From Motiliproteus sp036961355 (lineage in GTDB: Bacteria; Pseudomonadota; Gammaproteobacteria; Pseudomonadales; Balneatricaceae), in NCBI GenBank assembly GCA_036961355.1, contig JBALVL010000018.1, positions 28,208 to 92,207 of the forward strand: a stretch of 64,000 nt of DNA, written 5' to 3'. Below, one piece after another: positions 26,928 to 36,364 of the stretch; within the stretch, counting starts at the first letter, position 1; each line of letters begins with the position of its first letter. A program made the position numbers and the translations under genes. The notes beneath the pieces are model-generated. The model ran no database searches. It saw only the letters and a list, made by a program, of their open reading frames with translations, and was not told the DNA's origin.

Positions 26928-28901
26928 TTACAGAACCAGCTTACGGACATCGCTGAGCATCGCACCCAGCGTAAACATAAAGCGTCCTGCATCGGCTCCG
27001 TTGATCGCCCGGTGATCGTAAGACAGTGCCAACGGCAGCATCTTGCGTGGGATGAACTCAGAGCCGTTCCAGACCGGTTTAATGTCCGCGCGCGAGACAC
27101 CAAGGATAGCCACTTCAGGCGCCGACACGATAGGCGTGAAGCCGGTGCCACCAATACCGCCCAAACTAGAGATCGTGAAGCACCCACCCTGCATATCAGC
27201 CAGAGCCAACTTACGGGCTTTCGCCTTAGCACCCAGCTCTGCAGTTTCAGCAGCCAGCTGATAGATACTCTTCTTATCGACATCCTTGATCACAGGAACC
27301 ATCAGACCGGCCGGGGTATCCATCGCCACCCCGATGTTGATGTATTTCTTATGAACGATATGTTCGCCATCAGCGTGCATCGACACGTTGAAGTTCGGAT
27401 GCGCTTTAAGTGCCGCAGCAGCAGCTTTGAGCAAGAAGGGTAACGGCGTCACTTTAACACCGGCCTTCTCAGCATCCGCTTTGATATCCTTACGGAACGC
27501 TTCCAGCTCGGTGATATCGATATCATCAAACTGAGTCACGTGCGGAATATTAAGCCAGCACCGACTCATATTGGCAGCAGTCAGTTTCTTGATCTTGGAC
27601 ATCTTCTCCAGCTCGATCTCACCAAACTTGGAAAAATCGACCTCAGGAATTGCCGGAATACCCGAACCACCGGTAACCGCAGCAGCCGCTTTAGGCTTGG
27701 ACGCTTCGGCCAGCGCTTGCTTAACATAGGCCTGAACATCTTCTTTAAGAATCCGTCCCTTAGGGCCGCTGCCCTTGACCTGTGCCAGATCGACACCAAA
27801 CTCACGCGCTACCGCACGAACAGCAGGGCCAGCATGGACCCGCTTATTGGACTGTTCCAGCTTATCGGCATCTGCCGCGCTGATTGAACCACTAGCTGCT
27901 GGTGCCGCTTTGGCCGCTGGAGCACTAGCCGCAGGTGCCGCCGCAACAGCCGCAGCCACTGGAGCCGGTGCAGCAGCAGAGCCCGCCACTTCCAACTCGA
28001 GGATCAGGTCACCTTCGTTAGCGGTGTCGCCTTCATTAATCTTGACCGACTTAACCAGACCACCCTTAGGTGCCGGCACCTCCATAGAGGCCTTATCGGT
28101 TTCGAGTACGATCAGCGAATCACCCTCTTCAATGGTATCTCCGGCCTTAACGCAGACCTCGATCACATCGACATTTTCGCTACCACCAATATCGGGCACA
28201 TTGACCGCTTCAACACCACCGGCAACGACCGGAGCTACTGCAACCGGAGCTGCTGCAACCGGAGCGGCAGGAGCAGAAGCTGCAACGGGGGCCGCTTCAG
28301 CAACAGGAGCAGAAGCCGCACCAGCAACACTCAATTCGGCAAACTGATCGCCTTCACTGATGGTATCGCCTTCTTTAATGGTCAACGCGGTGATCACACC
28401 GTCAGCGGGGGCCGGAACTTCCATCGACGCCTTGTCGGTTTCGAGCACGATCAGCGAGTCACCTTCGCTAACGCTATCGCCCACGCTGACGCAGACTTCG
28501 ATCACGTCAACATTTTCATGGCCACCGATATCGGGCACGGTCACCGCTTGAGCGGCGGCAGGCGCTGACGCAGCAGGAGCTACCGGAGCAGGCGCTGCTG
28601 CGACGGGGGCCGCTGCAGGCGCTTCAGCAACAGGTGCTGCCGCAGGCTCGCTAGCAGCGTCGTCGTCACTATTCATTTCGCCAATCACACCACCTTCGCC
28701 GATGGTATCGCCTTCACTAATGTTGAGGCTGGTAATAACACCGCTGGCAGGTGCTGGCACCTCCATTGACGCTTTATCGGTTTCCAACACAATTAACGAA
28801 TCACCTTCGTTAACCGTGTCACCGACCTTAACGCAAACCTCGATCACATCTACATCATCGTGACCGCCAATATCCGGCACAGTAATCGTTGTTACACTCA
28901 C
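26928..28901 (-). CDS. aceF: Pyruvate dehydrogenase E2, dihydrolipoamide acetyltransferase
   Basis: 657 residues. Three lipoyl domains in tandem (about 5-75, 118-190, 232-305), each with the lipoylated Lys in ETDKASMEVP, are joined by Ala/Pro-rich linkers. A peripheral subunit-binding domain (HAGPAVRAVAREFGVDLAQVKG) and the acetyltransferase core with the catalytic SYDHRAINGAD follow. It starts with GTG 28901, preceded by GAGGA. It transfers the acetyl group to CoA. It lies 53 nt after aceE. Confidence 0.97.
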   Translation of the reverse strand: MSVTTITVPDIGGHDDVDVIEVCVKVGDTVNEGDSLIVLETDKASMEVPAPASGVITSLNISEGDTIGEGGVIGEMNSDDDAASEPAAAPVAEAPAAAPVAAAPAPVAPAASAPAAAQAVTVPDIGGHENVDVIEVCVSVGDSVSEGDSLIVLETDKASMEVPAPADGVITALTIKEGDTISEGDQFAELSVAGAASAPVAEAAPVAASAPAAPVAAAPVAVAPVVAGGVEAVNVPDIGGSENVDVIEVCVKAGDTIEEGDSLIVLETDKASMEVPAPKGGLVKSVKINEGDTANEGDLILELEVAGSAAAPAPVAAAVAAAPAASAPAAKAAPAASGSISAADADKLEQSNKRVHAGPAVRAVAREFGVDLAQVKGSGPKGRILKEDVQAYVKQALAEASKPKAAAAVTGGSGIPAIPEVDFSKFGEIELEKMSKIKKLTAANMSRCWLNIPHVTQFDDIDITELEAFRKDIKADAEKAGVKVTPLPFLLKAAAAALKAHPNFNVSMHADGEHIVHKKYINIGVAMDTPAGLMVPVIKDVDKKSIYQLAAETAELGAKAKARKLALADMQGGCFTISSLGGIGGTGFTPIVSAPEVAILGVSRADIKPVWNGSEFIPRKMLPLALSYDHRAINGADAGRFMFTLGAMLSDVRKLVL

Positions 28902-28954
28902 TGTATATTCCTCTATAAATTCTTGTCGTTCCCTGTTTTCACCAGTAAAAAAGC

Positions 28955-31618
28955 TTAAACAGTCGTCGGATTCGGCTTATCAGCGTTGATGTTGTACTTC
29001 TTCAATGCCTTAGTAACTTCTGCCTGCTTGATCGTGCCTTCATCGGCCATCGCCTTCAGCGCAGCAATCACGACGTAGTAACGGTTCACTTCGAAGAACT
29101 CACGCAGCTTAGCTCGGGTGTCACTACGGCCGAAACCGTCGGTACCCAGCACCCGGTAGCTAGCAGGAACGAACTCACGGATCTGGTCCGCGTAGGATTT
29201 CATGTAATCGGTCGAGGCGATAACAGGTCCCTTACGATCAGCAAAACACTCCTCAACATAAGAAGCGCGAGGCTGCTCTTCGGGGTGTAGCATATTCCAG
29301 CGTGAACAATCGAGCGCTTCGCGACGCAGTTCGTTAAAGCTTGTGGCACTCCAGATATCAGATTCAACACCGAAGTCGGTACGTAATAGCTCTGCCGCCG
29401 CGCGAACTTCACGCAGAATCGTGCCACTACCCATCAGCTGAACCTTCTTCTTGGCTGTCTTCTTGCCTTCTTCAAGCAGATACAACCCCTTGATGATCCC
29501 CGCTTCAGCCCCTTGTGGCATCTCCGGTTGCTGATAGTTCTCGTTCATCACCGTGAGGTAGTAGAAGACGTTTTCCTTATCGGCGAACATCCGCTTGAGG
29601 CCGTTCTGGATGATCACCGTCAGCTCGTAGCCGTAGGTCGGATCATAGGACACGCAGTTAGGAACCATCGCCGCCAGCAAATGGCTATGGCCGTCTTCGT
29701 GCTGCAAGCCTTCTCCATTCAACGTCGTACGACCGGCGGTAGCACCGATCAGGAAACCACGTGCTTGGATATCACCCGCCGCCCAGACCAGATCCATGGT
29801 GCGTTGCAAACCGAACATCGAGTAGCAGATATAGAACGGAATCAGCGGGCAGTTATGGTTGGAATATGCAGTTGCCGCGGCGATCCAGGCCGACATCGAA
29901 CCGGCTTCATTGATCCCCTCTTCCAGGATCTGCCCCTGCTTGGATTCTTTGTACCACATCATCTGATCACGATCGTGCGGGGTGTAACGTTGTCCCTCGG
30001 AGGTGTAAATACCGAGTTGACGGAACATCCCTTCCATCCCGAAAGTCCGTGCTTCATCAGGGACGATCGGCACCACGCGCGAACCGATATTCTTATCTTT
30101 AGATAACGCAGACAAGGTTCGTACAAACGACATGGTGGTTGATAGCTCACGCTTACCGCTGGATTTCAACTGACCACCCAGCGCATCCAGACTAGGCACT
30201 TCCAACGCTTCGAAGTCACTTCGACGCTGCGGGTAGACACCGCCTAGCTTTTCGCGGCGCCCCATCATGTACTTGAGCTCAGGGCTATCCGGTGCAGGAC
30301 GGTAGTATGGCGTGGATTTTAGTTGATCGTCATCAAGCGGGATATTGAACCGGTCACGGAAGTCGAACAGATCATCCATCGCCACCTTTTTCATCGAGTG
30401 GGTCGCATTTTTCGCTTCACCCGATTTTCCGGTACCGTATCCTTTAACGGTCTGTGCCAGAATAACGGTTGGCTGACCCTTATGATTGACCGCTTCATGG
30501 TAAGCCGCGAACACCTTATACGGATCGTGACCACCACGGTTAAGGTTCATGATGTCGTCATCCGACATATCTTTGACCAGCTCCAGCAACTCCGGTTCTG
30601 TACCGAAGAAATGCTCACGGGTATAAGCGCCGCCGTTGGCCTTACAGTTCTGCAGTTCACCGTCGCAGATCTCATTCATGCGCTTGAGCAGCAGGCCTTT
30701 GGTATCTTTCTCCAGCAACGCATCCCAATGACGGCCCCAAAGTACCTTGATGACGTTCCAACCGGCACCCCGGAATTCAGCTTCGAGTTCCTGTACGATC
30801 TTGCCGTTGCCGCGAACCGGGCCATCGAGCCGCTGCAAATTACAGTTGATCACAAAAATCAGGTTTTCCAGTTTCTCGCGACCGGCTAGCGAGATAGCAC
30901 CGAGTGATTCCGGCTCATCACATTCACCATCACCTAGGAAAGCCCAGACTTTGCGGTCACCACGATCGATCATTTCACGCGCCGACAGGTAACGCATCAC
31001 GTGCGCCTGATAGATCGCCTGAATCGGCCCCAGTCCCATCGACACGGTAGGGAACTGCCAGAAGTTGGGCATCAACCACGGGTGCGGGTAGGAAGAGAGG
31101 CCATTGCCATCGACTTCACGACGGTAGCTGTCCATCTGTTCATCGGTAAGACGACCTTCCAGATAAGCGCGAGCGTAGATACCAGGAGCGATATGGCCTT
31201 GGAAAAACACCAGATCACCTTCCTGATCGCCTTCGGGCCCCCGGAAGAAGTGGTTAAAACCAATATCATAAAGCGTCGCCGACGAGGAGAAACTGGAGAT
31301 ATGTCCGCCTAGCTCATCATCATTGTCGTTGGCACGCATCACCATCGCCATCGCGTTCCAGCGAATCAACGAACGGATACGGCGCTCCATAAACAGGTCG
31401 CCCGGCAGGGTCGCCTCGTCTTTTGGCGCAATCGTATTGCAATAAGGCGTGGTGATGGACTGGCTAACAGCAGTACCGAGCTCACGGGCTTTATCGCCCA
31501 ACGCGGTCAGCAGGTATTTGGCCCGCTCCGACCCTTCGTTTTTAGCCACAGACTCGAGCGCGTCTAACCATTCCTGTGTTTCAATCGGATCGATATCGTC
31601 AATTCTTTCGTCTTGCAC
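28955..31618 (-). CDS. aceE: Pyruvate dehydrogenase E1 (homodimeric type)
   Basis: 887 residues from GTG 31618, the same length as the E. coli enzyme. GGAGGT lies 7 nt before this GTG, and the protein then begins close to DPIETQEWLDALESV as in E. coli, so the longer upstream reading is rejected. The ThDP-binding segment is GDGECDEPESLGAISLAGREKLENLIFVINCNLQ, seen here as GDGECDEPES followed downstream by NCNLQRLDG. It decarboxylates pyruvate. It is part of the pdhR-aceE-aceF set. Confidence 0.97.
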   Translation of the reverse strand: MQDERIDDIDPIETQEWLDALESVAKNEGSERAKYLLTALGDKARELGTAVSQSITTPYCNTIAPKDEATLPGDLFMERRIRSLIRWNAMAMVMRANDNDDELGGHISSFSSSATLYDIGFNHFFRGPEGDQEGDLVFFQGHIAPGIYARAYLEGRLTDEQMDSYRREVDGNGLSSYPHPWLMPNFWQFPTVSMGLGPIQAIYQAHVMRYLSAREMIDRGDRKVWAFLGDGECDEPESLGAISLAGREKLENLIFVINCNLQRLDGPVRGNGKIVQELEAEFRGAGWNVIKVLWGRHWDALLEKDTKGLLLKRMNEICDGELQNCKANGGAYTREHFFGTEPELLELVKDMSDDDIMNLNRGGHDPYKVFAAYHEAVNHKGQPTVILAQTVKGYGTGKSGEAKNATHSMKKVAMDDLFDFRDRFNIPLDDDQLKSTPYYRPAPDSPELKYMMGRREKLGGVYPQRRSDFEALEVPSLDALGGQLKSSGKRELSTTMSFVRTLSALSKDKNIGSRVVPIVPDEARTFGMEGMFRQLGIYTSEGQRYTPHDRDQMMWYKESKQGQILEEGINEAGSMSAWIAAATAYSNHNCPLIPFYICYSMFGLQRTMDLVWAAGDIQARGFLIGATAGRTTLNGEGLQHEDGHSHLLAAMVPNCVSYDPTYGYELTVIIQNGLKRMFADKENVFYYLTVMNENYQQPEMPQGAEAGIIKGLYLLEEGKKTAKKKVQLMGSGTILREVRAAAELLRTDFGVESDIWSATSFNELRREALDCSRWNMLHPEEQPRASYVEECFADRKGPVIASTDYMKSYADQIREFVPASYRVLGTDGFGRSDTRAKLREFFEVNRYYVVIAALKAMADEGTIKQAEVTKALKKYNINADKPNPTTV

Positions 31619-31738
31619 TAGCGTAACCTCCGTAAAAAACCTTGCTGCTGAAACCTTAGCTACGCCACGGCTGCTAAGACTAGAGATGTAAGCGACAGCG
31701 GCAGCGCTGCAACGCAGCATTTACCACTGTCAAAAAAC

Positions 31739-31825
31739 TTGTAGCGATACTACAAAAAAGCCATATTAAAATCTACAAAAGCGGTTTAAAAACCGTCTAA
31801 AAGACGTAAAAAGTAGCAAAACTAC
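31739..31825 (-). promoter_or_regulatory. Cluster of four short palindromes between pdhR and aceE
   Basis: Inverted repeats in order: TTGTAG-N5-CTACAA (31739-31755, followed on the minus strand by T-rich sequence), CGGTTT-AA-AAACCG (31782-31795), GTCT-N3-AGAC (31795-31805) and GTAG-N5-CTAC (31813-31825). The first and last share the GTAG-N5-CTAC form. They may be weak terminators after pdhR, operator sites for aceEF, or both. No TGGTnnnACCA PdhR box is visible in this interval. Confidence 0.45.
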
Positions 31826-31831
31826 AGGGAA

Positions 31832-32593
31832 TTACTTACTCAATTCCATCCGTCGGCGCGACCTTTCCTGGCGCGCTTCCTCTTTGCCGTAGTCCGACAC
31901 CACCGCTTCAACATAGGTCAGGTGATCGTAGGCAGCCTGACGCGCCAGCTCGGGCTTACCGTCAAAGATAGCCTCCATTAGCACTTTATGCTGACCGTGG
32001 ATTTTGGAACGATGACCGCGCAGAGGATAAGCATGCTCAAGGTTTCGCATCACATTCTCAGCCACCAACCCCAACAGCGCCCTCATAGTGTGGAGCAGCA
32101 CCGCATTGTGAGAAGCCTCGGCAATCCGCAGGTGAAACTCGACATCGGCTCTCACCTCTTGCTCAAACGCTTTTTCGGCATGAAACGTCTCTAGCTCTTG
32201 ATAGGTCGACAGGATCGCCTTGCGGTCTGACTCGGTACTGCGTAACGCTGCATAATAAGCCGCAACGCCTTCAAGCGCCTGGCGAAATTCCAACAGATCG
32301 GCCTGAGCTTCAGGATGAGTGGAGAACAGCTTCAGCAGCGGATCGGTATAACCGCCATCCAACTCTTCCGAGACATAGGTTCCGCCGCCTTGACGACTGA
32401 GCAACAACCCCTTGGCGACCAGTTTCTGTATCGCTTCACGCAACGATGGCCGCGACACTTCGAACTGCTTTGCCAGTTCTCGCTCGGATAAAAGCTTTTG
32501 CCCCGGTTTGAGACTACCCTCAAGAATCATGCTTTCCAGTTCATCGGCAATGACGTCAGCAATCCTAGGCTGCTTCACTCGTTTATAGCTCAT
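31832..32593 (-). CDS. pdhR: PdhR, pyruvate-responsive GntR/FadR-family repressor
   Basis: 253 residues. The winged helix at about 8-75 reads PGQKLLSERELAKQFEVSRP and SLREAIQKLVAKGLLLSRQG, nearly as in E. coli PdhR, and an FCD effector domain follows. ATG 32593 is chosen over the longer reading because GGAAG lies 6-7 nt before it. In E. coli the protein represses aceEF until pyruvate binds. A PdhR-type box lies 17-31 nt before this start, implying autorepression; a second lies before dctP. Confidence 0.94.
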   Translation of the reverse strand: MSYKRVKQPRIADVIADELESMILEGSLKPGQKLLSERELAKQFEVSRPSLREAIQKLVAKGLLLSRQGGGTYVSEELDGGYTDPLLKLFSTHPEAQADLLEFRQALEGVAAYYAALRSTESDRKAILSTYQELETFHAEKAFEQEVRADVEFHLRIAEASHNAVLLHTMRALLGLVAENVMRNLEHAYPLRGHRSKIHGQHKVLMEAIFDGKPELARQAAYDHLTYVEAVVSDYGKEEARQERSRRRMELSK

Positions 32594-32609
32594 CAAACAC
32601 TTCCAGATA

Positions 32610-32624
32610 AATGGTATTACCAAT
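32610..32624 (-). promoter_or_regulatory. PdhR box before pdhR
   Basis: The sequence contains TGGTATTACCA, the palindromic core of PdhR boxes, with AT flanks. It lies between the likely promoter and the pdhR start codon, as for an autorepression operator. Confidence 0.75.
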
Positions 32625-32638
32625 TAGAACAGACAGTA

Positions 32639-32666
32639 TTTATAGCATTATAATTAAAATTATCAA
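32639..32666 (-). promoter_or_regulatory. Probable sigma-70 promoter of pdhR
   Basis: On the minus strand TTGATA (32666-32661) and TATAAA (32644-32639) are separated by 16 nt. The predicted transcript start would fall just before the PdhR box. Confidence 0.55.
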
Positions 32667-32795
32667 GTCAGATTTCAAAAACAATGCAGTTGATTCGTCA
32701 TTTACAGTCCAGCTAAAGAAAAATATTTAATCCTTATTTTTCAATTAATTAAATACAGATTAGACTAAGGTCTGATTAATTACCAACCAATTCTC

Positions 32796-32824
32796 TTGAC
32801 AATCACACCCCTGAAAACTAGGGT
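32796..32824 (+). promoter_or_regulatory. Candidate promoter of the dctP transport operon
   Basis: A perfect TTGACA (32796-32801) is followed after 17 nt by TAGGGT (32819-32824), a weak -10. The PdhR box begins about 10 nt after the predicted start. The remainder of the 381-nt divergent region (32594-32974) is AT-rich with no gene seen. Confidence 0.45.
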
Positions 32825-32841
32825 ATTAACCCCAAGCAATT

Positions 32842-32856
32842 ATTGGTATTACCAAT
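32842..32856 (+). promoter_or_regulatory. Perfect PdhR-type operator before dctP
   Basis: ATTGGTATTACCAAT is a perfect 15-bp palindrome containing the same TGGTATTACCA core as the box before pdhR. It sits in the leader of the rightward TRAP operon, just downstream of the candidate promoter, so a bound PdhR would block transcription. Confidence 0.8.
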
Positions 32857-32974
32857 TTACCAAAATGTTTTGCAGCCGTTTCAACTATTACCCCAAGCCT
32901 GAAACGAAAAGCAACCTGAACAGCAGTACCCAGCGCTTTACCTATAACAACAAAAGCACACTTGAGGATGCACC

Positions 32975-34045
32975 ATGAAAAAGTTTGCCCGTACCGCAGC
33001 CACTGCGGTTGCAATGACCGCAGCCATCTCTGTAGTCACCCCGGCCACCGCCGCCGATAAGACACTGCTCAAAACCCCTATCGCCTTCGGCTCACACCTG
33101 CCTGCACTAGGCACTCCGATCAAATGGGTCTCCGAGCAACTGCCGGTGATGAGCGATAACAAACTAAAGATGAAAATTTACGAGCCGGGCAAACTGGTCG
33201 CCCCCGGCGAGATCCTCGGCGCGGTTTCTAGCGGAAAAGTTAACTCCGGTTACGCTACCGCCGGCTACTGGCAAGGCAAAATGCCTGCAGCGGCGCTTTT
33301 CTCGGCTGTCCCCTTTGGCCCCGAAGCGGGTGAGTACCTTGCCTGGATGTACTACGGCAACGGCCTGAAATTGTACCAAGAGATGTATGACACTGCTGGC
33401 TACAACGTTAAAGTTCTGCCATGCGCGATCATCTCCCCGGAAACATCAGGCTGGTTCAAGAAGCCGATCGACTCTCCAGAAGACCTGAAAGGTCTTAACA
33501 TGCGCTTCTTCGGCCTCGGTGCCAGCGTAATGGAGAAGCTGGGCGTCAGCACTTCACAACTGCCAGGCGGCGAAATTTTCGGCGCACTTGAGAAAGGCGC
33601 TATCGATGCATCGGAATTCTCTCAGCCCGCCATCGATCAACGCCTTGGCTTCTACAAGATCGCCAAGTACAACTACTTCCCTGGCTGGCATCAGCAGTCC
33701 ACCGTGTTTGAGTTGCTGGTTAACAAAGATGCTTGGGCAGACATGAGCAAGGCGAACCAGGCTATCCTCGAGAACACCTGTAAAGCCTCGATGACCAACT
33801 CGATTGCCGAAGGTGAAGCGATGCAGTTCGACGTGATGGCCAAAGCTCAGGAAAACGGTGTTGAGATTCGCTACTGGAGCGACGAGATGCTGGCTGTGTT
33901 CAAGTCTGCTTGGGATGAAGTGGTTATCGAGAAGAACCAAGATGCCTTCTTCAACAAGGTTTACACCGACCTGACCACGTTCCGTGACGGCTACGACCTG
34001 TGGGAAGCACACGCCTTCCTGCCACGCATTAAGCCAAGCCTGTAA
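32975..34045 (+). CDS. dctP: TRAP transporter periplasmic binding protein, DctP type (probable lactate / 2-oxo acid receptor)
   Basis: 356 residues with a signal peptide ending PATAADK. The binding-protein core includes the conserved Arg region LKGLNMRFFGLGASVMEKLG and GALEKGAIDASEFSQPAID, which resembles the TakP / lactate-binding subgroup where this Glu/Ser segment contacts a 2-oxo or 2-hydroxy acid. It follows GAGG before its ATG. The PdhR operator upstream and the downstream D-lactate dehydrogenase point to lactate or pyruvate as substrate (inference). Its stop codon sits in the loop of a hairpin. Confidence 0.9.
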   Translation: MKKFARTAATAVAMTAAISVVTPATAADKTLLKTPIAFGSHLPALGTPIKWVSEQLPVMSDNKLKMKIYEPGKLVAPGEILGAVSSGKVNSGYATAGYWQGKMPAAALFSAVPFGPEAGEYLAWMYYGNGLKLYQEMYDTAGYNVKVLPCAIISPETSGWFKKPIDSPEDLKGLNMRFFGLGASVMEKLGVSTSQLPGGEIFGALEKGAIDASEFSQPAIDQRLGFYKIAKYNYFPGWHQQSTVFELLVNKDAWADMSKANQAILENTCKASMTNSIAEGEAMQFDVMAKAQENGVEIRYWSDEMLAVFKSAWDEVVIEKNQDAFFNKVYTDLTTFRDGYDLWEAHAFLPRIKPSL

Positions 34046-34143
34046 CAGGCTTAGCTCTGCCGCAGACCAAGCCGCCCCCTGTTAAATCAACAATAACAGG
34101 GGCGGTATAGCCGGGGGAACCGCTGTCACAGCGAACACCCCGG
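34036..34143 (+). other. Three stacked hairpins after dctP, including the stop codon
   Basis: First hairpin: AAGCCTG-TAA-CAGGCTT (34036-34052), with the dctP stop TAA as the loop. Second: CCGCCCCCTGTTA with TAACAGGGGCGG (34072-34105), one bulged C. Third: CCGGGG/CCCCGG (34111-34143) enclosing CGCTGT-C-ACAGCG. No T tract follows. Such structures probably stabilise the dctP message and lower readthrough into dctQM, since binding proteins are needed in excess (inference). The interval to dctQ (34046-34316) has no gene. Confidence 0.6.
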
Positions 34144-34316
34144 CGATATTTTATCTACGATGCACTACCGAATTTTTCATCGACATCGCCAATCGATCGT
34201 CGCTGCCTTCTTGGTTAAACCGGTCATCCCCAAATACCGGCTAACACCAGGCACAGCCACAATCGAACGCTGTCTATCAGAGCACCATCACACGTGACTC
34301 TTGAGAGGTTGAACCC

Positions 34317-34844
34317 GTGAACAACCACCAACACCAAACCCACCCTGTAGCGATCTCTGACGCAATCGACGGCGCTATCCTCAAGATGGGCAATCTGATC
34401 GCGTGGAGTTACGTCCTCCTCATGCTGGTCATCATTTTACAGGTCGTTTTACGGAAGGGATTCTCCAACGGCCTGATCGTTCTGGAAGAGCTGCAGTGGC
34501 ACCTCTACGCAATCGGAGTGATGTTCGGCGTCTCCTATGCACAGGTCAACAATGCCCATGTCAGGGTCGACCTGATCTACGGTGGCTTGCGGATCCGTAC
34601 AAAACGGATCATCGATGTCATCGGCATTCTGGTACTAGTACTGCCGTTCATCGTGGTGATCTTTATCCATAGCCTCGATTTCGTTGCCGACGCTTGGCGC
34701 ATCAACGAATCGTCTGAATCCCCCTCAGGCCTGCCCTGGCGCTGGGCCATCAAGGCCGTTATGCCGCTCAGCTTCGGCATGCTGGGGTTAGCCGTCGTGT
34801 CGCGTTTGATCCGCGACGTTGTCCTGCTGATCCGGGGAGAGTAA
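34317..34844 (+). CDS. dctQ: TRAP transporter small membrane subunit DctQ
   Basis: 175 residues with four predicted membrane helices. Typical features are VVLRKGFSNGLIVLEELQWH, with the paired conserved Glu after the first helix, and AHVRVDLIYGG. It starts with GTG, preceded by GAGAGG. It is the accessory integral subunit that pairs with DctM, whose gene begins 5 nt after this one ends. Confidence 0.92.
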   Translation: MNNHQHQTHPVAISDAIDGAILKMGNLIAWSYVLLMLVIILQVVLRKGFSNGLIVLEELQWHLYAIGVMFGVSYAQVNNAHVRVDLIYGGLRIRTKRIIDVIGILVLVLPFIVVIFIHSLDFVADAWRINESSESPSGLPWRWAIKAVMPLSFGMLGLAVVSRLIRDVVLLIRGE

Positions 34845-34849
34845 CTACT

Positions 34850-36235
34850 ATGGAAATCAACGAAATTCTCGTTATCGCGATGTTCGTCTCGTTCATCGCA
34901 CTGCTGTTCACCGGCATCCCTGTCGCCTATGTCCTTGGCGGCGTCGGTGTCATCTTCGCCGGTGTCGGTTATCTGGCCGATATCTACCTGGACGCCTTTA
35001 CCGGTCTTGACTTCCTGACTCTGGGGCTGGTGGTCAACCGGCTCTATAAGATCATGGACAACTGGATCTTAGTGGCACTGCCGATGTTCATTTTCATGGG
35101 CATTATGCTGGACAAATCCGGCGTCGCCGAAAAGCTGATGGAGTCGATGCAAGAGTTGTTCGGCAAGGTCCGTGGAGGGCTGGCGATCACAGTGACCGCC
35201 ATCGGTATCATCCTGGCGGCCTCGACCGGCATCATCGGTGCGTCGGTGGTTCTGCTGGCGGTGATGTCATTGCCGGCGATGTTAAAACAGGGTTACTCCA
35301 AACCATTAGCCCTGGGCACCATCGCCTCGGCGGGTACGTTGGGTATTTTGATCCCACCCAGCATCATGCTGGTGATCATGGCCGACCAGCTCGGCTTGTC
35401 GGTTGGCGATCTGTTTATGGGGGCGGTATTCCCCGGTCTGATGCTCGGCTCGATGTACATCGTCTATATCGTAGTCGTCGGCCTGCTCAGTCCCGGTTCG
35501 GCCCCAGTCCCGGCTGATGCCAAACGCGTGACAATGCAAGCCTTCGTCAAATTGATGAAAGCGATGCTACCGACGCTGCTGCTGATCTTTGTGGTGCTGG
35601 GCTCTATCTTCGGCGGTATCGCCACTCCCACCGAGGCCTCCGGTGTCGGCGCGATGGGTGCCACACTGCTGGCGATGTACAACCGCAGGTTCAGCTTCGG
35701 CGTACTCAAAGATGTGATGCAGGGGACCTACAACACCACCGCCTATATCTTCATGATCTTTATCGGTGCTACCTGTTTCGCATTGGTATTGCGTGAACTG
35801 GGTGGTGACGAGCTGATCGAGTCGTTCTTGACTGGCCTGCCGTTCGGCCCTTACGGAATCGTCGCGTTCATTTTGTTCGTCATCTTCCTGCTGGGGTTCT
35901 TCCTCGACTGGATCGAGATCACCCTGATTATCCTGCCGCTGCTGGCACCGGTAATCAGTGCGCTGGGCTTTGATATCGACGGTCACGGCGTGGTCGATAA
36001 TCCGGAGCTGGTGTGGTTCGTGATGCTGGTGGCGATGGCCTTACAGACGTCGTTCCTGACCCCCCCGGTAGGCTTTGCGCTGTTCTACCTCAAAGGGGTC
36101 TGCCCGCCGGAGATCAAGCTGTCCGATATCTACAAAGGGGTGATCCCGTTCATCATCTTGCAGCTGATCGCCCTGGTTGCACTGGTGATGTGGCCGCAGA
36201 TTGTGGTCTGGTTACCGGCGGTAGCGTACAGCTAA
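34850..36235 (+). CDS. dctM: TRAP transporter large permease subunit DctM
   Basis: 461 residues with 12 to 14 membrane helices. Family motifs are GIPVAYVLGGVGVIFA near the N-terminus, ASTGIIGASVVLLAVMSLPAML, LGILIPPSIMLVIM, and LFLDWIEITLIILPLLAPV-type text near the end. It forms the Na+-coupled channel fed by DctP. Unusually for DctM it has a short insert after the first helices (VGYLADIYLDAF). Confidence 0.94.
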   Translation: MEINEILVIAMFVSFIALLFTGIPVAYVLGGVGVIFAGVGYLADIYLDAFTGLDFLTLGLVVNRLYKIMDNWILVALPMFIFMGIMLDKSGVAEKLMESMQELFGKVRGGLAITVTAIGIILAASTGIIGASVVLLAVMSLPAMLKQGYSKPLALGTIASAGTLGILIPPSIMLVIMADQLGLSVGDLFMGAVFPGLMLGSMYIVYIVVVGLLSPGSAPVPADAKRVTMQAFVKLMKAMLPTLLLIFVVLGSIFGGIATPTEASGVGAMGATLLAMYNRRFSFGVLKDVMQGTYNTTAYIFMIFIGATCFALVLRELGGDELIESFLTGLPFGPYGIVAFILFVIFLLGFFLDWIEITLIILPLLAPVISALGFDIDGHGVVDNPELVWFVMLVAMALQTSFLTPPVGFALFYLKGVCPPEIKLSDIYKGVIPFIILQLIALVALVMWPQIVVWLPAVAYS

Positions 36236-36256
36236 TCAGCGCTATCGACCGTCAAC

Positions 36257-36284
36257 GGTTATGCGATCAACGGATCGCATAACC
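36257..36284 (+). other. Perfect 12-bp hairpin between dctM and the D-lactate dehydrogenase gene
   Basis: GGTTATGCGATC (36257-36268) and GATCGCATAACC (36273-36284) form a perfect stem around a four-base loop. No T tract follows. It may protect the dctM mRNA end or attenuate readthrough. Confidence 0.6.
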
Positions 36285-36364
36285 GGCACCAATCAATGCC
36301 ATTACCGAGACAGGACCACTCTCTGGGTTCACAGCCTCTGGCTCCATCCCCGCAGGACAGCACT

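Noticed and set aside
27775..28551. Long rightward frames within aceF rich in Ala and Thr
   Set aside because: They are shadows of the Ala/Pro-rich linkers of the lipoyl domains.
31619..31720. An N-terminal extension of AceE of 34 residues
   Set aside because: The ribosome site and family length (887 residues) place the start at GTG 31618.
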